Assembly: GCA_016490735.1 (NCBI GenBank) | Contig: JAEMWC010001112.1 | Coordinates: 102,001 to 166,000 of the forward strand | DNA length: 64,000 nucleotides | Source: Pachyseris speciosa | Lineage: Eukaryota > Cnidaria > Anthozoa > Scleractinia > Pachyseridae | Direction of reading: 5' to 3' | Shown here: positions 1 through 11,526 of the stretch, one piece after another | Layout of the letters: every line of letters starts with the position of its first letter | Numbering within the stretch: the first letter of the stretch is position 1 | Position numbers and translations under genes: made by a program | The notes under the pieces: model-generated | What the model was told of the DNA's origin: nothing | The model's database searches: none | What the model saw: the letters and a program-made list of their open reading frames with translations, nothing else

Positions 1-1078
1 AGCGATATGCACCCCTTTTGCAGGAAACCCTTCAATTATGTGCCTTTTACTTTACACTTGGATCTCACTGGGATTTCTCTAGCAGGTAAGGGCCAATGGC
101 AGTTGCTGCCTACTCCAGCTATGCTGCTCACTACTACAAAACATTTTGACAGAGCTGCCATTACCTTTTGGATACTTCATGTCGAAAAAAAATAAAAACT
201 ACCCACAAGAGTAGCTATTGCATTTAGAACGCTCAGTGGTTGGAACAGACAAACACCCATCCCCAACCCCCACCCCCCAACCAAAGTTCATACATGCTCT
301 GGAATGCGGTGCTTATCAGCTTTAGTGAAGTTGTTGTTTCCACAAGTAAATCTACATGTAAACTCCTCATCATCTTCACTCTAAAAAATGCAAAAAGACA
401 AAAAAAAAAAAAAAAAGGTTTAGAATGCTTCAATGAAAATTATAAAAGTAGTGTAAATGTACATATAGTGAAGGATCTAAATTTGCATTAAGTTCAATTT
501 ATCTTTTTAAACCAGTTCCATTTATCACGGTCACTGTTACCGTTGTCTCAGATTTACCGTTAGTACATAAATGTACTGTACACTTGGAAAAGTAGAAAAG
601 AATAATCACACTGGTTTCCAAAGTTTCAAACCAAAAGAAATTTAAACCACATATATGCATGCCAATATGTTTGCATGGAAATAAATGTGACAGTTCTCAC
701 TTAAGTGCAAATGAAACACTTTGTTTTCGTGTGTTTCTTGTCGCTTAAAAAATGACTATAAAATGGAATAAAGCTTTAAAAGCGGTGAAAATTTCTAAAA
801 AGCACCTTTTTGTTCTCAAAATATATGCGCACTTTTGCCATCCATGGTGTCCCAGAGACTGGGGTCTAGTTTATCCCATGCATGTTGTGATGTCATGTAT
901 GTACCTCATTCTCAAATGCTTTCCAGTGATTAAGCAAATTTCAGTCATTGAAAGACAAAATCAGCAAGAATATATATCACAATTTTGCCAATAAAGGAAT
1001 TGCGATCTGTTCGCAAATGTCTGGGGTTAGTTTGCAAATGTCAAGGAATCAGTTTTCTAATGATGTCAACAATAACAA
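1..1078. other. No gene recognised
   Basis: Short open frames only, none resembling a known family. The stretch is AT-rich with a run of 16 A near 400 and no paired inverted repeat that I can see. It could be intergenic or intronic host DNA. Confidence 0.5.
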
Positions 1079-1159
1079 TAGACCGCATAGGTCAACAATA
1101 GACCGCAGAGGTCAACAATAGACCGCAGACCGGTTAGCTAGACCGCAGACCGGTTAGCT
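1079..1159 (+). repeat. Short tandem duplications at a SINE head
   Basis: Three near-copies of a 17-18 bp unit (AATAGACCGCAKAGGTCAAC, loosely) run into two copies of a 20-bp block beginning AGACCGCAGACC. The second copy of that block is the 5' end of the tRNA-like head of the adjacent SINE, so the SINE start has been locally duplicated. Confidence 0.7.
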
Positions 1160-1232
1160 CAGTGGTAGAGCACCGGACTACCATGCGGGAGGTCGCGGGT
1201 TCTAACCCCGGCCGGACCAACACTCAGGGTCT

Positions 1233-1268
<36 letters not shown>

Positions 1269-1562
1269 GACATCTGCAAATGTTTAGACTTTCTAGTCTT
1301 CTCGGATAAGGACGATAAACCGTAGGCTCACAGTACTTTCACTTAATCTGATTCTGTGGGACGTAAAAGAACCACTAGGGACGTAACAAAACTCTGGCTG
1401 TGACCACCCCTAGTGTCTGTCCTAGATATCTACATTACGGAGGCACTCATTAATTACTTCATTAATTGTAAACTGCACAAGCAGTCTGGTCAAGTCCCCC
1501 GGCCAGTGATGTAAACTATCCCTGAAAAGCCCCGACGGGGAGAGGATAAGTATGTATGTATT
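1140..1562 (+). mobile_element. tRNA-derived SINE, family A, copy 1
   Basis: The first 72 bases look like a tRNA gene: a box A-like GGTTAGCTCAGTGGTAGAG, a central stem-loop, and a box B-like GGTTCTAACCC. They are not a functional tRNA, because about 350 bases of fixed sequence follow (ACTCAGGGTCTTTAAA, then GACGATAAACCGTAGG, then GGGACGTAAAAGAACC). The same body follows a similar head on the minus strand at about 40.5-40.9 kb. The internal RNA polymerase III promoter would sit in the head. The 3' limit is approximate, near a short GTAT-rich tail. Confidence 0.75.
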
Positions 1563-2052
1563 GTAATAACTTATCCCTAAAATTCAAAGAGTGTGCAGAG
1601 TGCAGACTTTTTGTATCGCTTTTGCTTAAGCCCACTATAATCATTCACCAAATCCACTTTCAATCAAGTCCCATAACTTATCAATTTAGGCCCATAACTA
1701 ATATCATTAATGGTAAATTTAAGCGTTTAAGGCCTCAAGGCCTACACTGGTTATCTCGATGATCAGTTAATGTCAATAAATGCATCCCCTTTTTGTCACG
1801 AGGAGTACTATTGTGCGCAATCAATGCTGGAATCAAGTGAATTTGTACAGCAACTTGAACTCCCATAAGTTGAACCAACAAGGATTGCAGATTATTTTCC
1901 ATACCAAAAGATTTTTAATTGCTTCCCTTACGATTTTTTTTTCATTTGATTCAGCTTATTTCCATTTCTAATAGTGGCTATAAGCAGGAGCCCATAAGAT
2001 GCATTCGGTTATAAGACGCTGCCCAAAATAAATGAATACCCAGTTATAAGAA
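1563..2052. other. No gene recognised
   Basis: AT-rich DNA without a convincing coding frame or repeat boundary. Confidence 0.4.
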
Positions 2053-2415
2053 CCTGTTTATAAGGAGGGATGGTAACTCTATTGTTAGGCTGGGTTACCC
2101 TAGCAAAACGATTACTGGCTAGCTCTCATATGTTTCTTCTCGTTATGCAATGTGTTTACAAGACAGCTGGGTAATCCAAGTGCTAGGGGTACCCTAGCAC
2201 CAGGGTAGCCCCAACTGCATTGTAAATGCTTTGCTAGGGATAACTTTTGTTAGGCCTTATAACAGGGTGCAGTTAGCAAGCATGTCAAGTTCACTTGGGC
2301 AGAAGGCAGTAGGGTAACCCTACCTCTAAAATTTTGCTTGTAAACCCAGGCTATCTTTGACCCTCTTGATAGGGTAACCCTAGCAAGAGAGTAACCCTCC
2401 CTCCTTACAAACAGG
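2053..2415. mobile_element. MITE-like hairpin element, about 363 bp
   Basis: The two ends are inverted copies of each other: CCTGTTTATAAGGAGGGA at the left and its near-complement ending ACAAACAGG at the right. The interior is rich in GGGTTACCCT-type boxes in both orientations. There is no coding capacity, so it is probably a non-autonomous DNA transposon. The family is not identified; its GGGTNACCC boxes resemble those in the element at 4727-5106. Confidence 0.6.
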
Positions 2416-2718
2416 ACCTAAGGCACAACCTCAACTTTGGTCCTTTTTTGCCGTGTTCGCTTATAAAAAACAATGCCTTTTCCTAAGTTGCTTAAGTACA
2501 GTCGATTGTGGCTTTTGTAAACAAAAGCGAAAATGTCATTAAAGCAACGTGCATCTAACCAAGATACAGATTCTTCAGATTTCTAAAGCTGTAAACACTA
2601 GTTAAGCCAAATGGTACTCCATATTCTCCGTCGATTCTCTCGTCCCTAGCTAAGAATGATTATTTGAATACTTCACTCAACTGGAATTTGCATACACAGT
2701 AATCTGAGTGAGGTCTTA

Positions 2719-3056
2719 GGGGCTGTTTACATGGAAGCAGGAAGATCCTAGAGGGCAAACCACGTTTTTGTTTGGTTTACATGCAGAAATTTCGGTCAGG
2801 GTGGTTACCAAGTAAAGAAAGAAGGTGAGATGACAGACGAAAACAACAAAGATGCAATTTGGGCCCTTCTACTCTCTTTACTAGCTAAAAAAAATAACTG
2901 CCTTTCACACCAGTGGAGGGTTCTGTCGTTTTTTCTGACCCAAATTCACGGAGAAACCAAGTACAACTCTTTGCATGTAAACTGAAAACAATCACACAGT
3001 ATGGCGTGAGGATGATCCGCCTTCTAGGATTTTCCTCCCTCCATGTAAACAGCCCC
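2719..3056. mobile_element. MITE-like element, about 338 bp
   Basis: The left end GGGGCTGTTTACATGGA and the right end TCCATGTAAACAGCCCC are exact inverted repeats. The match continues imperfectly inward (GGAAGATCCTAGAGG against CCTTCTAGGATTTTCC). Flanking TTA/TGA could be a decayed 3-bp TWA duplication, as in PIF/Harbinger-type MITEs. It is non-coding. Confidence 0.7.
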
Positions 3057-3159
3057 TGATCTACCTTTTTTACTTGATTTGTCAACAAAAGCCATGGTAT
3101 TGTGTCCTAAAATGATCTACAATGAACTACAGTGATCTAAAATGATATCTCTAATGACC

Positions 3160-4690
3160 TAAAATGATCGAAAATGACCAAAATTACATCTAAAATGACC
3201 TAAAACTGCCTCAAATCGGAACTAAAACCGGTCAGTATAAAAGGAGGACTGCGGACTGCGGACTGCGGACTGCGGACTGCGGACTGCGGACTGCGGACTG
3301 CGGACTGCGGACTGCGGACTGCGGACTGCGGACTGCGGACTGCGGACCCGGACTGCGGACTAGGTATTAAACGAGGACTGAGTATAAAATGAGGACTGAA
3401 GGCTGCGGACTAGGCACAAAACGCGGACTGAGTACAAAACACTGTGAAAAAGGCGGGTGTGAACAAAACGTGGCCTAGGCCATAGCCGCGGGCATGGCCC
3501 ACTCTATGGCCTACCGATTGTCACTTTTTTCAAACTCGGTTCAGCCTCTGTAAACAACGTTCTCCATCGATCTGTCATATATACCTACGGCTCTCTTCTG
3601 TTCTCTCGGCGACGTTTCGCTCAAATTTTCTAAGCAGACTCGTCGTAGAACTGAATTTGGAATATTTTATGCTTTTAATTCTTTTTAAATGAAATGTTTT
3701 CCAAAATTCCAAGACAATCAGGTCTCTTGAGGTACGTGTGGAAAACTTCAACCAATCATTGGTCGCCGTTCCCACGGTAATACAAGTGTATTTAATTCTT
3801 TTCTAAATGTTTCCTGTCGCATTTTCCAAAATGTTCTTTGAAGAAAAAGATTGAGGAGAGAAAAAACCTCGGAGCTGAACTTACATTTTACTTTTTGTCC
3901 CAAAAGTATATAAGAATAGACACCTGATGTGCTCTGACCACCAGGAGTAACGAAACGTAACGCAAGTTGACAAAAATGAATTATGATATAAAGTTTACTT
4001 TGTTGACGGTTCCAACGGCGGGAAAACATGAAGCCTTCAGAATTAAAATAATTACGTTTTATATCGTAAAGGCTATGGGCAGGTGTATTACATGCTTGGA
4101 TGCTAGATTATTTCACGCTGGGTTGGATTCTTCAGGCATCGCGGGTTCACGCAAGTGACAGAAACTGGGACCCAGTTCGCTGGTTGATCTGCACGGAATA
4201 GGACCTTAGCGTGCAGATATTTGCGGGAGCTCCTTTATACAATAATTGCTCTTCCTTACCATGGCTGCCTGAAAGTTGTGTTTATACGGCATTCTGGTTT
4301 TCTTGATTCCAATCAACCACGAGTCTGTTTGACACTGAGAAATTTGAGCGAGACGCCGCAAAGAGAACAGAAGAGAGTCGTAGGTATGACAGATCGATGG
4401 AGAACGTCGTTTACATAGGCTGAACCGAGTTGTAAAAAAATGACTGCTGGTACGCCATAAAGTGGCCCATGGCCTAGGCCATGTTTGGTCCACACCCGCC
4501 TTCTTCACAGTGTTTTGTACTCAGTCCGCGTTTTGTACCTTTGTCCGCAGCCGTCAGTCTGCATTTTATACTCAGTCGTCGTTTTATACCCATACCAGTC
4601 CGCAGTCCGGATCCGCAGTCCGCAATCCATATTTTACACTGACCGAACTAAAACTGTCTAAAACGACCTATAGAATGATGAACAACAAAC
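3160..4690. mobile_element. Foldback-like element with long inverted arms
   Basis: The left arm (about 3160-3500) and the right arm (about 4455-4690) are inverted copies. Both contain GACTGAGTATAAAA-type boxes, GGACTGC repeats, an ACAAAACACTGTGAA block and a GGCGGGTGTG block. The interior (about 3500-4450) has several overlapping open frames on both strands but nothing I recognise. The long arms with internal simple repeats fit foldback-type DNA elements; the transposition family cannot be named from sequence. Confidence 0.6.
3246..3348 (+). repeat. Tandem 7-bp repeat GGACTGC, about 15 copies
   Basis: The unit GGACTGC is repeated almost perfectly head to tail. Only degenerate copies occur in the opposite arm near 4600, so the array expanded in one arm of the foldback element. 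Confidence 0.9.
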
Positions 4691-4726
4691 AACAAACCAG
4701 TAGAAAAACGATTGTAAACGATCTAA

Positions 4727-5106
4727 GGCCCCGTTTATATGGAGAAACGTTGTCCCGGGCAAGAGGGTCACCCTCCCAGCCGAGTCAACTTTAGCGAGCG
4801 TTTGCCCGAGCCAGCGGCACTCGCGCATGCTCCGATTGTCTCACCTTGACCGAGTTAACCCGGCTAGGCGAGCCAAAGTGTTTTTATGGAGAAAAGTTGG
4901 TTCGGCTAGGAGGGTGACCCTACCATCGAAAGAGGGTGACCCGGCTAGGAGGGTCACCCTTCTAGCCAGGCCAACTTTTTGTTACTCATGTAAACGGTTC
5001 GCCAAGTTTTGTAAGGAAATGTAGGAAAAATTGGCTCGCCCAGGGTAGCTCGGGTAGGCGGGTGACCCTTCTACCCGGGACAACTTTTCTCCATATAAAC
5101 GGGGCC
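4727..5106. mobile_element. TAA-flanked MITE, 380 bp, nested
   Basis: The ends are near-perfect inverted repeats of about 45 bp beginning GGCCCCGTTTATATGGAGAA. TAA lies directly on each side (4724-4726 and 5107-5109). The surrounding sequence, GATC-TAA-GATGACT, resembles the local GATCTAAAATGA repeats, so the MITE inserted into one of them. A TAA target duplication and non-coding interior fit the PIF/Harbinger (Tourist-like) group. Confidence 0.75.
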
Positions 5107-5149
5107 TAAGATGACTGACCTTAAACCATCGGTACAACCTACATGTAAG

Positions 5150-8100
5150 AATCATCGGAGACCCAGGGAACGAAGATTCAGGACGAGCGAAAGTTTACAA
5201 GACGGACAGGAGAGCCCCTGGGAACATTTCTTTATCAGACCAGTTCCAGAGGCCATTGAAATACAGTTTCCTGATTAGGCGGAAATTTTCTGGCAAGGAA
5301 TTTTTTCCTGCCCAATCGGCGATCAGCTTATATTCGCACACCTTTCGTGACTTCTTATACCGAGGGTCAAACGTCCAATCTGCTGTCAGCCATATTTTCG
5401 ATCGCTGTATCGACACTTCGAGGAAAGTTATGGTGGAAATGGGCCCATAAAAGTCAGATATCGACAAATTCAACTTCTACTCTAGCAAAAATCACTCGTA
5501 AGGAACTAGGAAAAATCACGACGAAACCGATTGCAGGTATCGTCCACTTCACGCGAAGAATTGTTGACAACTCGGCCACAATTGTTGTTGTTTGGTATAG
5601 CTTTTGTTTTTCTCTGGTGTACTCACAGGCAGTGGGCCACTCCTAAAACTTTTCGGGGCGATGGAATTTCTGTTGCTCAGGCCAGGCAAGTTTACCGATC
5701 GGGCGAGTGAAACGCAGCCGTTGAACTTTGTTTTGCTCACGAAATCGAACTGTCCACTGCTATAATTACAATTACTCGACTTGAAGTCGCGTCTCAGCTC
5801 AGCCCAGCTCAATTTCGAGAGAGATCTTGAAATGGCTTGAGAAAATCCAGTTTAAATAATTTACCCGTAGTCGTGGTTGTCTCTCCATCCACTTATATTA
5901 TGACAATCATGAAAAGCCAGGTTAAGTGGAAAAGAGTAGGGAACGTAGTTCCCGGTGTGGTGCTCAATCTTTCATCTGATGGTTAAATGCTCGGAGATAT
6001 TAGCTACACAAGCTACTCTAAAATCCGAGGGTAAATAAAGTAATGTATGTAAGTAAGGTCATTGAGCTTGAAGGCTGCTTTTGTGTGGAAAAGTACGGAG
6101 GCCGAAATCACAAACCAATTTATCAAAGCAAAATCAGTTCCCCAATACTCTGACATTCTGTTGCATACAGATGCCATTTTGACGTTGATGTGAGTTCAAA
6201 TTATGCTTTTGAAATAGGTGATTACCTTGGTTATAGAGTAAGCCTCGAATAGGAATTACTCCAGTGTTTTGGAGGGAAAGGAATGGAAAATGGCATGCAT
6301 TATGTTAAGATGAAAACAGATTTTTACAAAAATCATCACTCTTATGAGCATATAGACACTTAATTTGTTTTCCTTTCCCTCCAAAAACACTGGTAGAGTA
6401 AGCATAATTTTTGAGACGTTAGCAGATTTGTGGTAGATGTTTTGCATGGTAATTGGGGTACGGTATTGACCTGATAACTTTTGTAGCATTACAGGGCTTT
6501 CATAGCTCATAAGAATTATGCAGTGTGATATGGTATTGCTGAACATCTTGTACAGTGCACTTACTATAATTAGCCTATTACAGGTGTTTCAGTGAATGAT
6601 GATGGTAAACTGACTTGTGTTTCGGGAAATTGTTTGTGTTTTGAGAAACTGTTTCGTGTTATGGGAAACTGATTTTTGTTTTGGTAAATTGGTTTGTCAT
6701 TGACCTTTGGGCCGCTGTAGAAAAGCAAAGTGAAGACTAATGGATAACAGATGACAATTAAATTTTAAGAATAATTTAAATTTTTTTTGTACCCCCCTCT
6801 GAAACTGAGGGTGTAATTGAATCTTGGGTATACTCATTGGAAATTTCATTTAGTACAAGGTAGGCTTCTCCTGAAGTGCTGGTAGCTGGCTAAGAACTGG
6901 CTTCTTTAAATTTTGAGCGACGTGCTTTTCAATGAAAAGTTTCTAACGTTTTTTGAAGGCTGTTTAAATTCTCATAAAAAAAGCTATCTTCTGTTATATT
7001 CCAGTCAGCTACTCTAAAACCTAAGAACAACTCTGAGGCCATAAGGCTTGTGACAAATAATCACTACAATATCCAAACAGATGACATTGGAAACTTTAAA
7101 GGAATTTAAAGTTACATATCACTATCAAGAAAACTTCTGAACAAACAAAAAATAAATGAAATAACAATCCCTTCTAGTTTTATTTTATTGTTATTTTATT
7201 TTTTTTGTTTCCACTTTATCTAAAAGGGGATATCTTACTGAGAAGCTACTAAATTTTCTCGTTTGAGTGAGCATGTTAACATATTTTGTAATTGTATTCA
7301 GGTGATGGGTATGGTTTGTGTGTAGTGTTCCATTGTCAATAGGTGGTTATCGAGGGTCTTTCGGTACAAACACATTTACACTATGTGAGGAACTGAAATC
7401 ATGGTTCCTTAATTAACTGGAAGAATTCTCTCATGTTTTAAAAATTGTCAAGGAAAACGGCGGCGACAGGAAGAACCCATTCCAAAATTGGTGTGGTCTC
7501 AAGAGAGAAATCAAATCACGGGAGAAATCAAGTTCTTTCCTGGTGTACCATTGGCTTAGCAGTCACGGCAACTATAACTGTATCATGCAAAAATGCAATT
7601 TAATAATTGTTATATTATGGATACACTCGAGCGTTTAAAAAGACAAGAGTGCATACACGACACTAAACATCCTGCACCAACTTTTAAACAACTTTATCTG
7701 AAACTTTGCAACCTAAGAGTTGCAGCACAGTCAACACAATGTAAATTTTTCCAGCAAGGGTTTGCAAAAGCCCACTCTAAAACATGTTTCACAACTTAAA
7801 TTAATTTTTTAACTGAGATCAGCACCACTGTGGTAAAAGAGTTCATGGAAAGCTTGTGCAAATTGCCATGCATCTTGCATGTACTGTACAACGCAATTAG
7901 CAAATATCACAGCTCCAAGGCAATCTGCAAATTTTTATGCACACCTTGGGAAGAAAAGCATATTGGCCAACAGATACCAGTCAAAAATATGAAAACCAAA
8001 ACATTGCAATAGATCACAGTGGAACTGTACACTTTCTCTAAGGCCTTTTCGTGGTCTCCCTCGAGCTGCGTGCTTCTTGCGCGATCGGCAACCTTGTCTG

Positions 8101-8660
8101 GCCCGTGCAACAGAAATTTCATCGCCCCGAAAAGTTTGAGGAGCGGCCCACTGCCCGTACGTAAACCAGAGAAAAAAGCCCAAACCAAACAACAATGAAC
8201 CTAACCAGACAAAGAGACCTAGTTACATGCTGTTCTTCTCGTGAAGTTTACGATGCCTGCGGTCGGTCTTCACCTTGATTTTCCTACTTCCTTACAAGTG
8301 ATTTTTGCTTGAGTTCAATTATAATTTGTGGATTTCTGGGTTTTGTGGGTCCGTTGCCACCAAAATATTCCTCGTAGGATAAATCTATCGAACGAACGAG
8401 ACAAATTGAACCACTAAAAATATGGTCGTCAGCAGATTTACCGCTTACTTGTTGGTGTAGGGATTCACGAAAGAAGTGCGATATCTAAGCTGATCGCCTA
8501 TTGGGCGCCCAATCACGAAGCTGGATTTCAACAGCTTCTGGAACGAGTCCCATAAAGAAATGTTCCCAGGGGCTCTCCCGACTGTCTTGTAAACTTTCGC
8601 TCGTCCCGAATCTTTGTCCCGTCCCGACTATCTGCCCCTGGGTCTCCGAGGATGACATGT
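5150..8660. repeat. Large inverted-repeat composite
   Basis: About 5150-5830 and about 8040-8660 are diverged inverted copies. Shared landmarks include GACCCAGGG with CGAAAGTTTACAAGAC on the left and GTCTTGTAAACTTTCG with CCCCTGGGTCTCC on the right. Outside them lie oppositely oriented clusters of TGATCTAAAATGA-type repeats (about 3090-3240 and 9110-9240). Together they suggest one very large foldback element, or two related elements in opposite orientation. No transposase was seen. Confidence 0.5.
6160..8660 (+). repeat. Dispersed repeat, copy 1, with empty insertion sites
   Basis: This stretch matches a second copy that is split into 9270-9624, 19508-19591, 25046-26947 and 27905-27990. Landmarks in both are GGTGATTACCTTGGTTATAG, CATGGTAATTGGGGTACGG and AAGGCGGTGACAGGAAGAA-type blocks. 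Copy 1 lacks the virus-like element (empty site near 6657-6663), the LINE (near 6733) and the helicase-carrying element (near 8575). It encodes nothing recognised. Confidence 0.75.
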
Positions 8661-9269
8661 AAGTAGAACGAATTTCAAACCATAATGAATCTTACGAAGA
8701 CCTGAAACTTAGCAGACATTGTTTGGTTGTCACGCAACGCCATGTACATGGACCGGCCCAAAATTAGATCGGATTCATTTGGACTGAAGCGCTTCTCGAA
8801 TACTGAAGACTTCTGATTATCGGTGATCGTTCAAAAGGTTACCAGAAGTTTGTGAAGATTTCCGTCGGTCAACCGAAGGCTTCCTTAGCCTGTTCCAGGC
8901 GTTCAGATCAAGATGGTCTCAGATAGTAAAAGAGGGCGACAGTGAACCGGCAGAGCGAGAGAAAAGGAAAATAAAGCCGCCCAAGCCCCTTCCCTCACGA
9001 GTTGTCGTAGTCTGATTACTTTCTAACCTTTCAATTTGCAGCGTATTAATCTCTTCATCTAAGTTGAGTTTTGCCCAGCAACGCCAGTTTTCATTTGTGG
9101 GGAGTTATCAGTTTAGATAATTTTAGATCATTTACAATGCCACTTAAGATTGTTTTAGATCATTTTAGGTCATTTGAAATATCACTTTAGATCATTTTAG
9201 GTCATTGTAGATCATTTTAGATCATTTGAGGTCATTCCTTCTTTTAGTAACTACGCGTTGTCCCTACGT
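8661..9269. other. No gene; GATC-rich subrepeats at the right
   Basis: About 9110-9240 is a cluster of TTTTAGATCATTTTAGGTCA-like units, the inverted counterpart of the cluster at 3090-3240. The rest shows no coding signal. Confidence 0.5.
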
Positions 9270-9624
9270 TTCACGACCGCTGTGTGCATACAGATGCCAT
9301 TTTCACGTTGATGTGCGTTCAGGTTATGCTTTTCAAATAGGTGATTACCTTGGTTATAGAGTAAGACTCGAATAGAAACTACTCCAGTGTTTTGGGGGGA
9401 AAGGAATGGAAAATGGCATGTATTATGTTAAGATGAAAACAAATTTTTACAAAAATCACCACTTTTATGAGCATATAGATACTTAATGTTTTCCTTACTA
9501 TTGGTACCTTAGCAGATTTGTGGCAGACGTTTTGCATGGTAATTGGGGTACGGTATTGACCTGATACCTTTAATTTGAAGCATTACAGGGCTTTTCATGT
9601 TTTGAGAAACTGTTTCGTGTTATG
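9270..9624 (+). repeat. Dispersed repeat, copy 2, first segment
   Basis: It aligns with about 6160-6663 with scattered substitutions and gaps. It is interrupted at 9624 by the virus-like element and resumes at 19508. Confidence 0.75.
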
Positions 9625-9627
9625 ACT

Positions 9628-10262
9628 AGTATACTATGTTAAAAATTAACCCCCGTTTTGGACTAGGTGATGACTAGGTACGGACTAGGTACGGACTAGG
9701 TACGGACTAGGTGCCTAGTCACTGCCTTCTTGCATATTACTTCGGTATAGGCATACTAATGAGCGTCACTCTAGTACAATGGAAACAATAGGCTCGCCCA
9801 AACTTTCCCATTCTCTTTTAACCCTGATTGGTTTATTGAGAACTCTATGATATTTTCAAAATAAAAGCGCGCTTTTCGTTGGTAGCGTGACTTTAACAAT
9901 TCGTTTGCTAGAAGATTATCTTAGATATTATCGTTCGATTTTCCGAAAGAGTTAACAGTTTCGCCTATAAAAATAAATTCGACTTAGCTAACTTTAACTT
10001 TTCAGCTCCGTTAGTCACTAATTATTCAAAACTAGTGATCCAAACTGCCGCATATTTGCATACGAACTCTACAGTAAAAAAAAAGCCCATGGGACAACCT
10101 TCTACCATTCAGCAACGACAATAGACGGCTTAAGTTGTTTGGAACGATCAATTAAACACGTGACTAATATGAATTACACGTTTCTTGAGTGACAAACATA
10201 AACTTTATTGTCTTTTCTCAGCGAATACAAAAACAATACAGAAAGATATTTGAAATGGATAA
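9628..10262 (+). repeat. Left terminal inverted repeat of the virus-like element
   Basis: It matches the reverse complement of 18887-19506 nearly base for base. It starts AGTATACTATG, then tandem GACTAGGTACG boxes, and ends just past TTTATTGTCTTTTCTCAG. An AATAAA-like signal on the opposite strand lies near the inner edge, where the minus-strand gene block ends. Confidence 0.9.
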
Positions 10263-10335
10263 GAATACATTTATTGACAACGAAGGCTCCAACTACGAAA
10301 TTCCTAGCACAAAGTATCAGGAAATTAGGATGCAA

Positions 10336-10988
10336 TCAATCGTCTTCATTTTCGCTTGGAGGATAATGACTCTTCTTAAAAGTTTCTGAATCAATGTGTT
10401 TCACTTCGTGATAATCAACGCAGCAAATAAATCCATCCGTCGAGTGTTTACGATCAACAGGAATTTTGTATGCGCAAATCGGACAAATCTTATAACCATC
10501 ATGCCAGTGGCATCTGGGGCATTTCATTATTGTGGTTTGGTAGATGTTTTCTCCGTTACAATGGTAGCAAGAGCCTTTTCCTTGACGCAAAATCTCTGGA
10601 CTTGAGCTCTTTTCAGAACATTCAACTTCTGAATTTCCTTCATGTTCCAGATCAGAGTTTTCGGTTTCTCTGCCATCTTCAACAACACTGCTTTCGGAAA
10701 CCATTTCTTCATCACGACTGCCCGCACCGTCTTTATCTCGTAGGCTCGCTCTTTTTCCATTAGCCCAGCCAAAATTTTCTTATTCTTTATCAAACGCTTA
10801 TTGATATTTCCTAACTCTGCCAACCCGTCTATAAATGTTTTGAGGGCGCGGGGTTTGGCAACATCGTCGTTATAAGGGAGTAACACATATTCAACCAGCT
10901 CTGAGATGTTGGTCACTGGTATTATTCTCTGGTTTCGAAGTGACTGTCCACGAGGTGTCCAAAACAAGATATCCTTGGAAGCCGCCAT
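10336..10988 (-). pseudogene. Virus-like gene V1, zinc-ribbon C-terminus, frameshifted
   Basis: Two overlapping frames make up one gene. The N-terminal part starts at the methionine at 10988 and reads openly to about 10740, where the conserved reading passes to the other frame and ends at 10336. The C-terminal part has paired cysteines (CYHC, then CPRC, then CPIC, then CC) that look like two zinc ribbons, after an acidic Glu/Ser-rich stretch. The family's function is unknown to me. It is the last gene of the minus-strand block, next to the left TIR. One frameshift makes this copy probably non-functional. Confidence 0.55.
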
Positions 10989-11142
10989 GCTGTGTAATAA
11001 ATCGGAGGCCTGTTGTCTGGAAACGGCTTGAGAAAGTCATTCTAAAACAGCTTTAATTCGAGGTTCTTCGTCATCACTTTCCTCTTCACTTGTGTTAGTG
11101 TCCTCATAATCACTCTCTTCCTCTTTATCCCAATCGACCGTT

Positions 11143-11475
11143 TTATAACATTAGGGGCCCCAAGCTACTTACAACTGGTATCAACAAATCTTTAATAAAG
11201 CCTCCACCCTCTTGAGCAAGGGTTTGCTTCTTTGTATTGTAAGGAATATTTGGCTTAGCGAGATTAAGAATGGCATCCTTGAATGGAATCACTTTACGTT
11301 TATCTTCTTCAGAGACTGGAATATTTCCACGAAGCACATTATAAATAATTTGCACTAATGAGTGCGTCTGTTGTGGAGTGACTGTCTCTAGGAGAAAATG
11401 ACACTGATGTTCAGGGCAACAAGTTAAGAGTTCAAGTAAACCGCGACTGTTCTTTACTACTCGAGACATGGTCAT
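11143..11475 (-). CDS. Virus-like gene V2, 110-residue protein of unknown function
   Basis: An intact frame from the methionine at 11475 to the stop at 11143. It is mostly helical, with a Cys/His-containing start, a lysine-rich middle (EEDKRKVIPFKDAI) and a glycine-rich hydrophobic tail (EGGGFIKDLLIPVVSSLGP). A small basic protein with a glycine-plus-hydrophobic tail in this position could be a core or minor virion protein, but that is inference from position and composition. It lies between V1 and V3 on the same strand. It is one of the few unbroken frames in the element. Confidence 0.6.
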   Translation of the reverse strand: MTMSRVVKNSRGLLELLTCCPEHQCHFLLETVTPQQTHSLVQIIYNVLRGNIPVSEEDKRKVIPFKDAILNLAKPNIPYNTKKQTLAQEGGGFIKDLLIPVVSSLGPLML

Positions 11476-11526
11476 AGAATGAATTAAAGATAGTAGGCGC
11501 CAGTATTTTATATGCTGTCAGTTAAT

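Noticed and set aside
1140..1211. A functional tRNA gene
   Set aside because: The head looks like a tRNA, but the following 350 bases are shared with another locus, so it is a SINE head; the stems are also imperfect.
3246..3348. CRISPR-like array
   Set aside because: The unit is 7 bp with no spacers; this is a simple tandem repeat in eukaryotic DNA.
5195..5473. Protein-coding ORFs in the dispersed repeat (also near 5347, 7907 and 26779)
   Set aside because: They overlap on both strands, match no family and shift between repeat copies.
10189..10389. Plus-strand ORF across the left TIR edge
   Set aside because: Antisense to V1 and runs into the TIR; no family resemblance.
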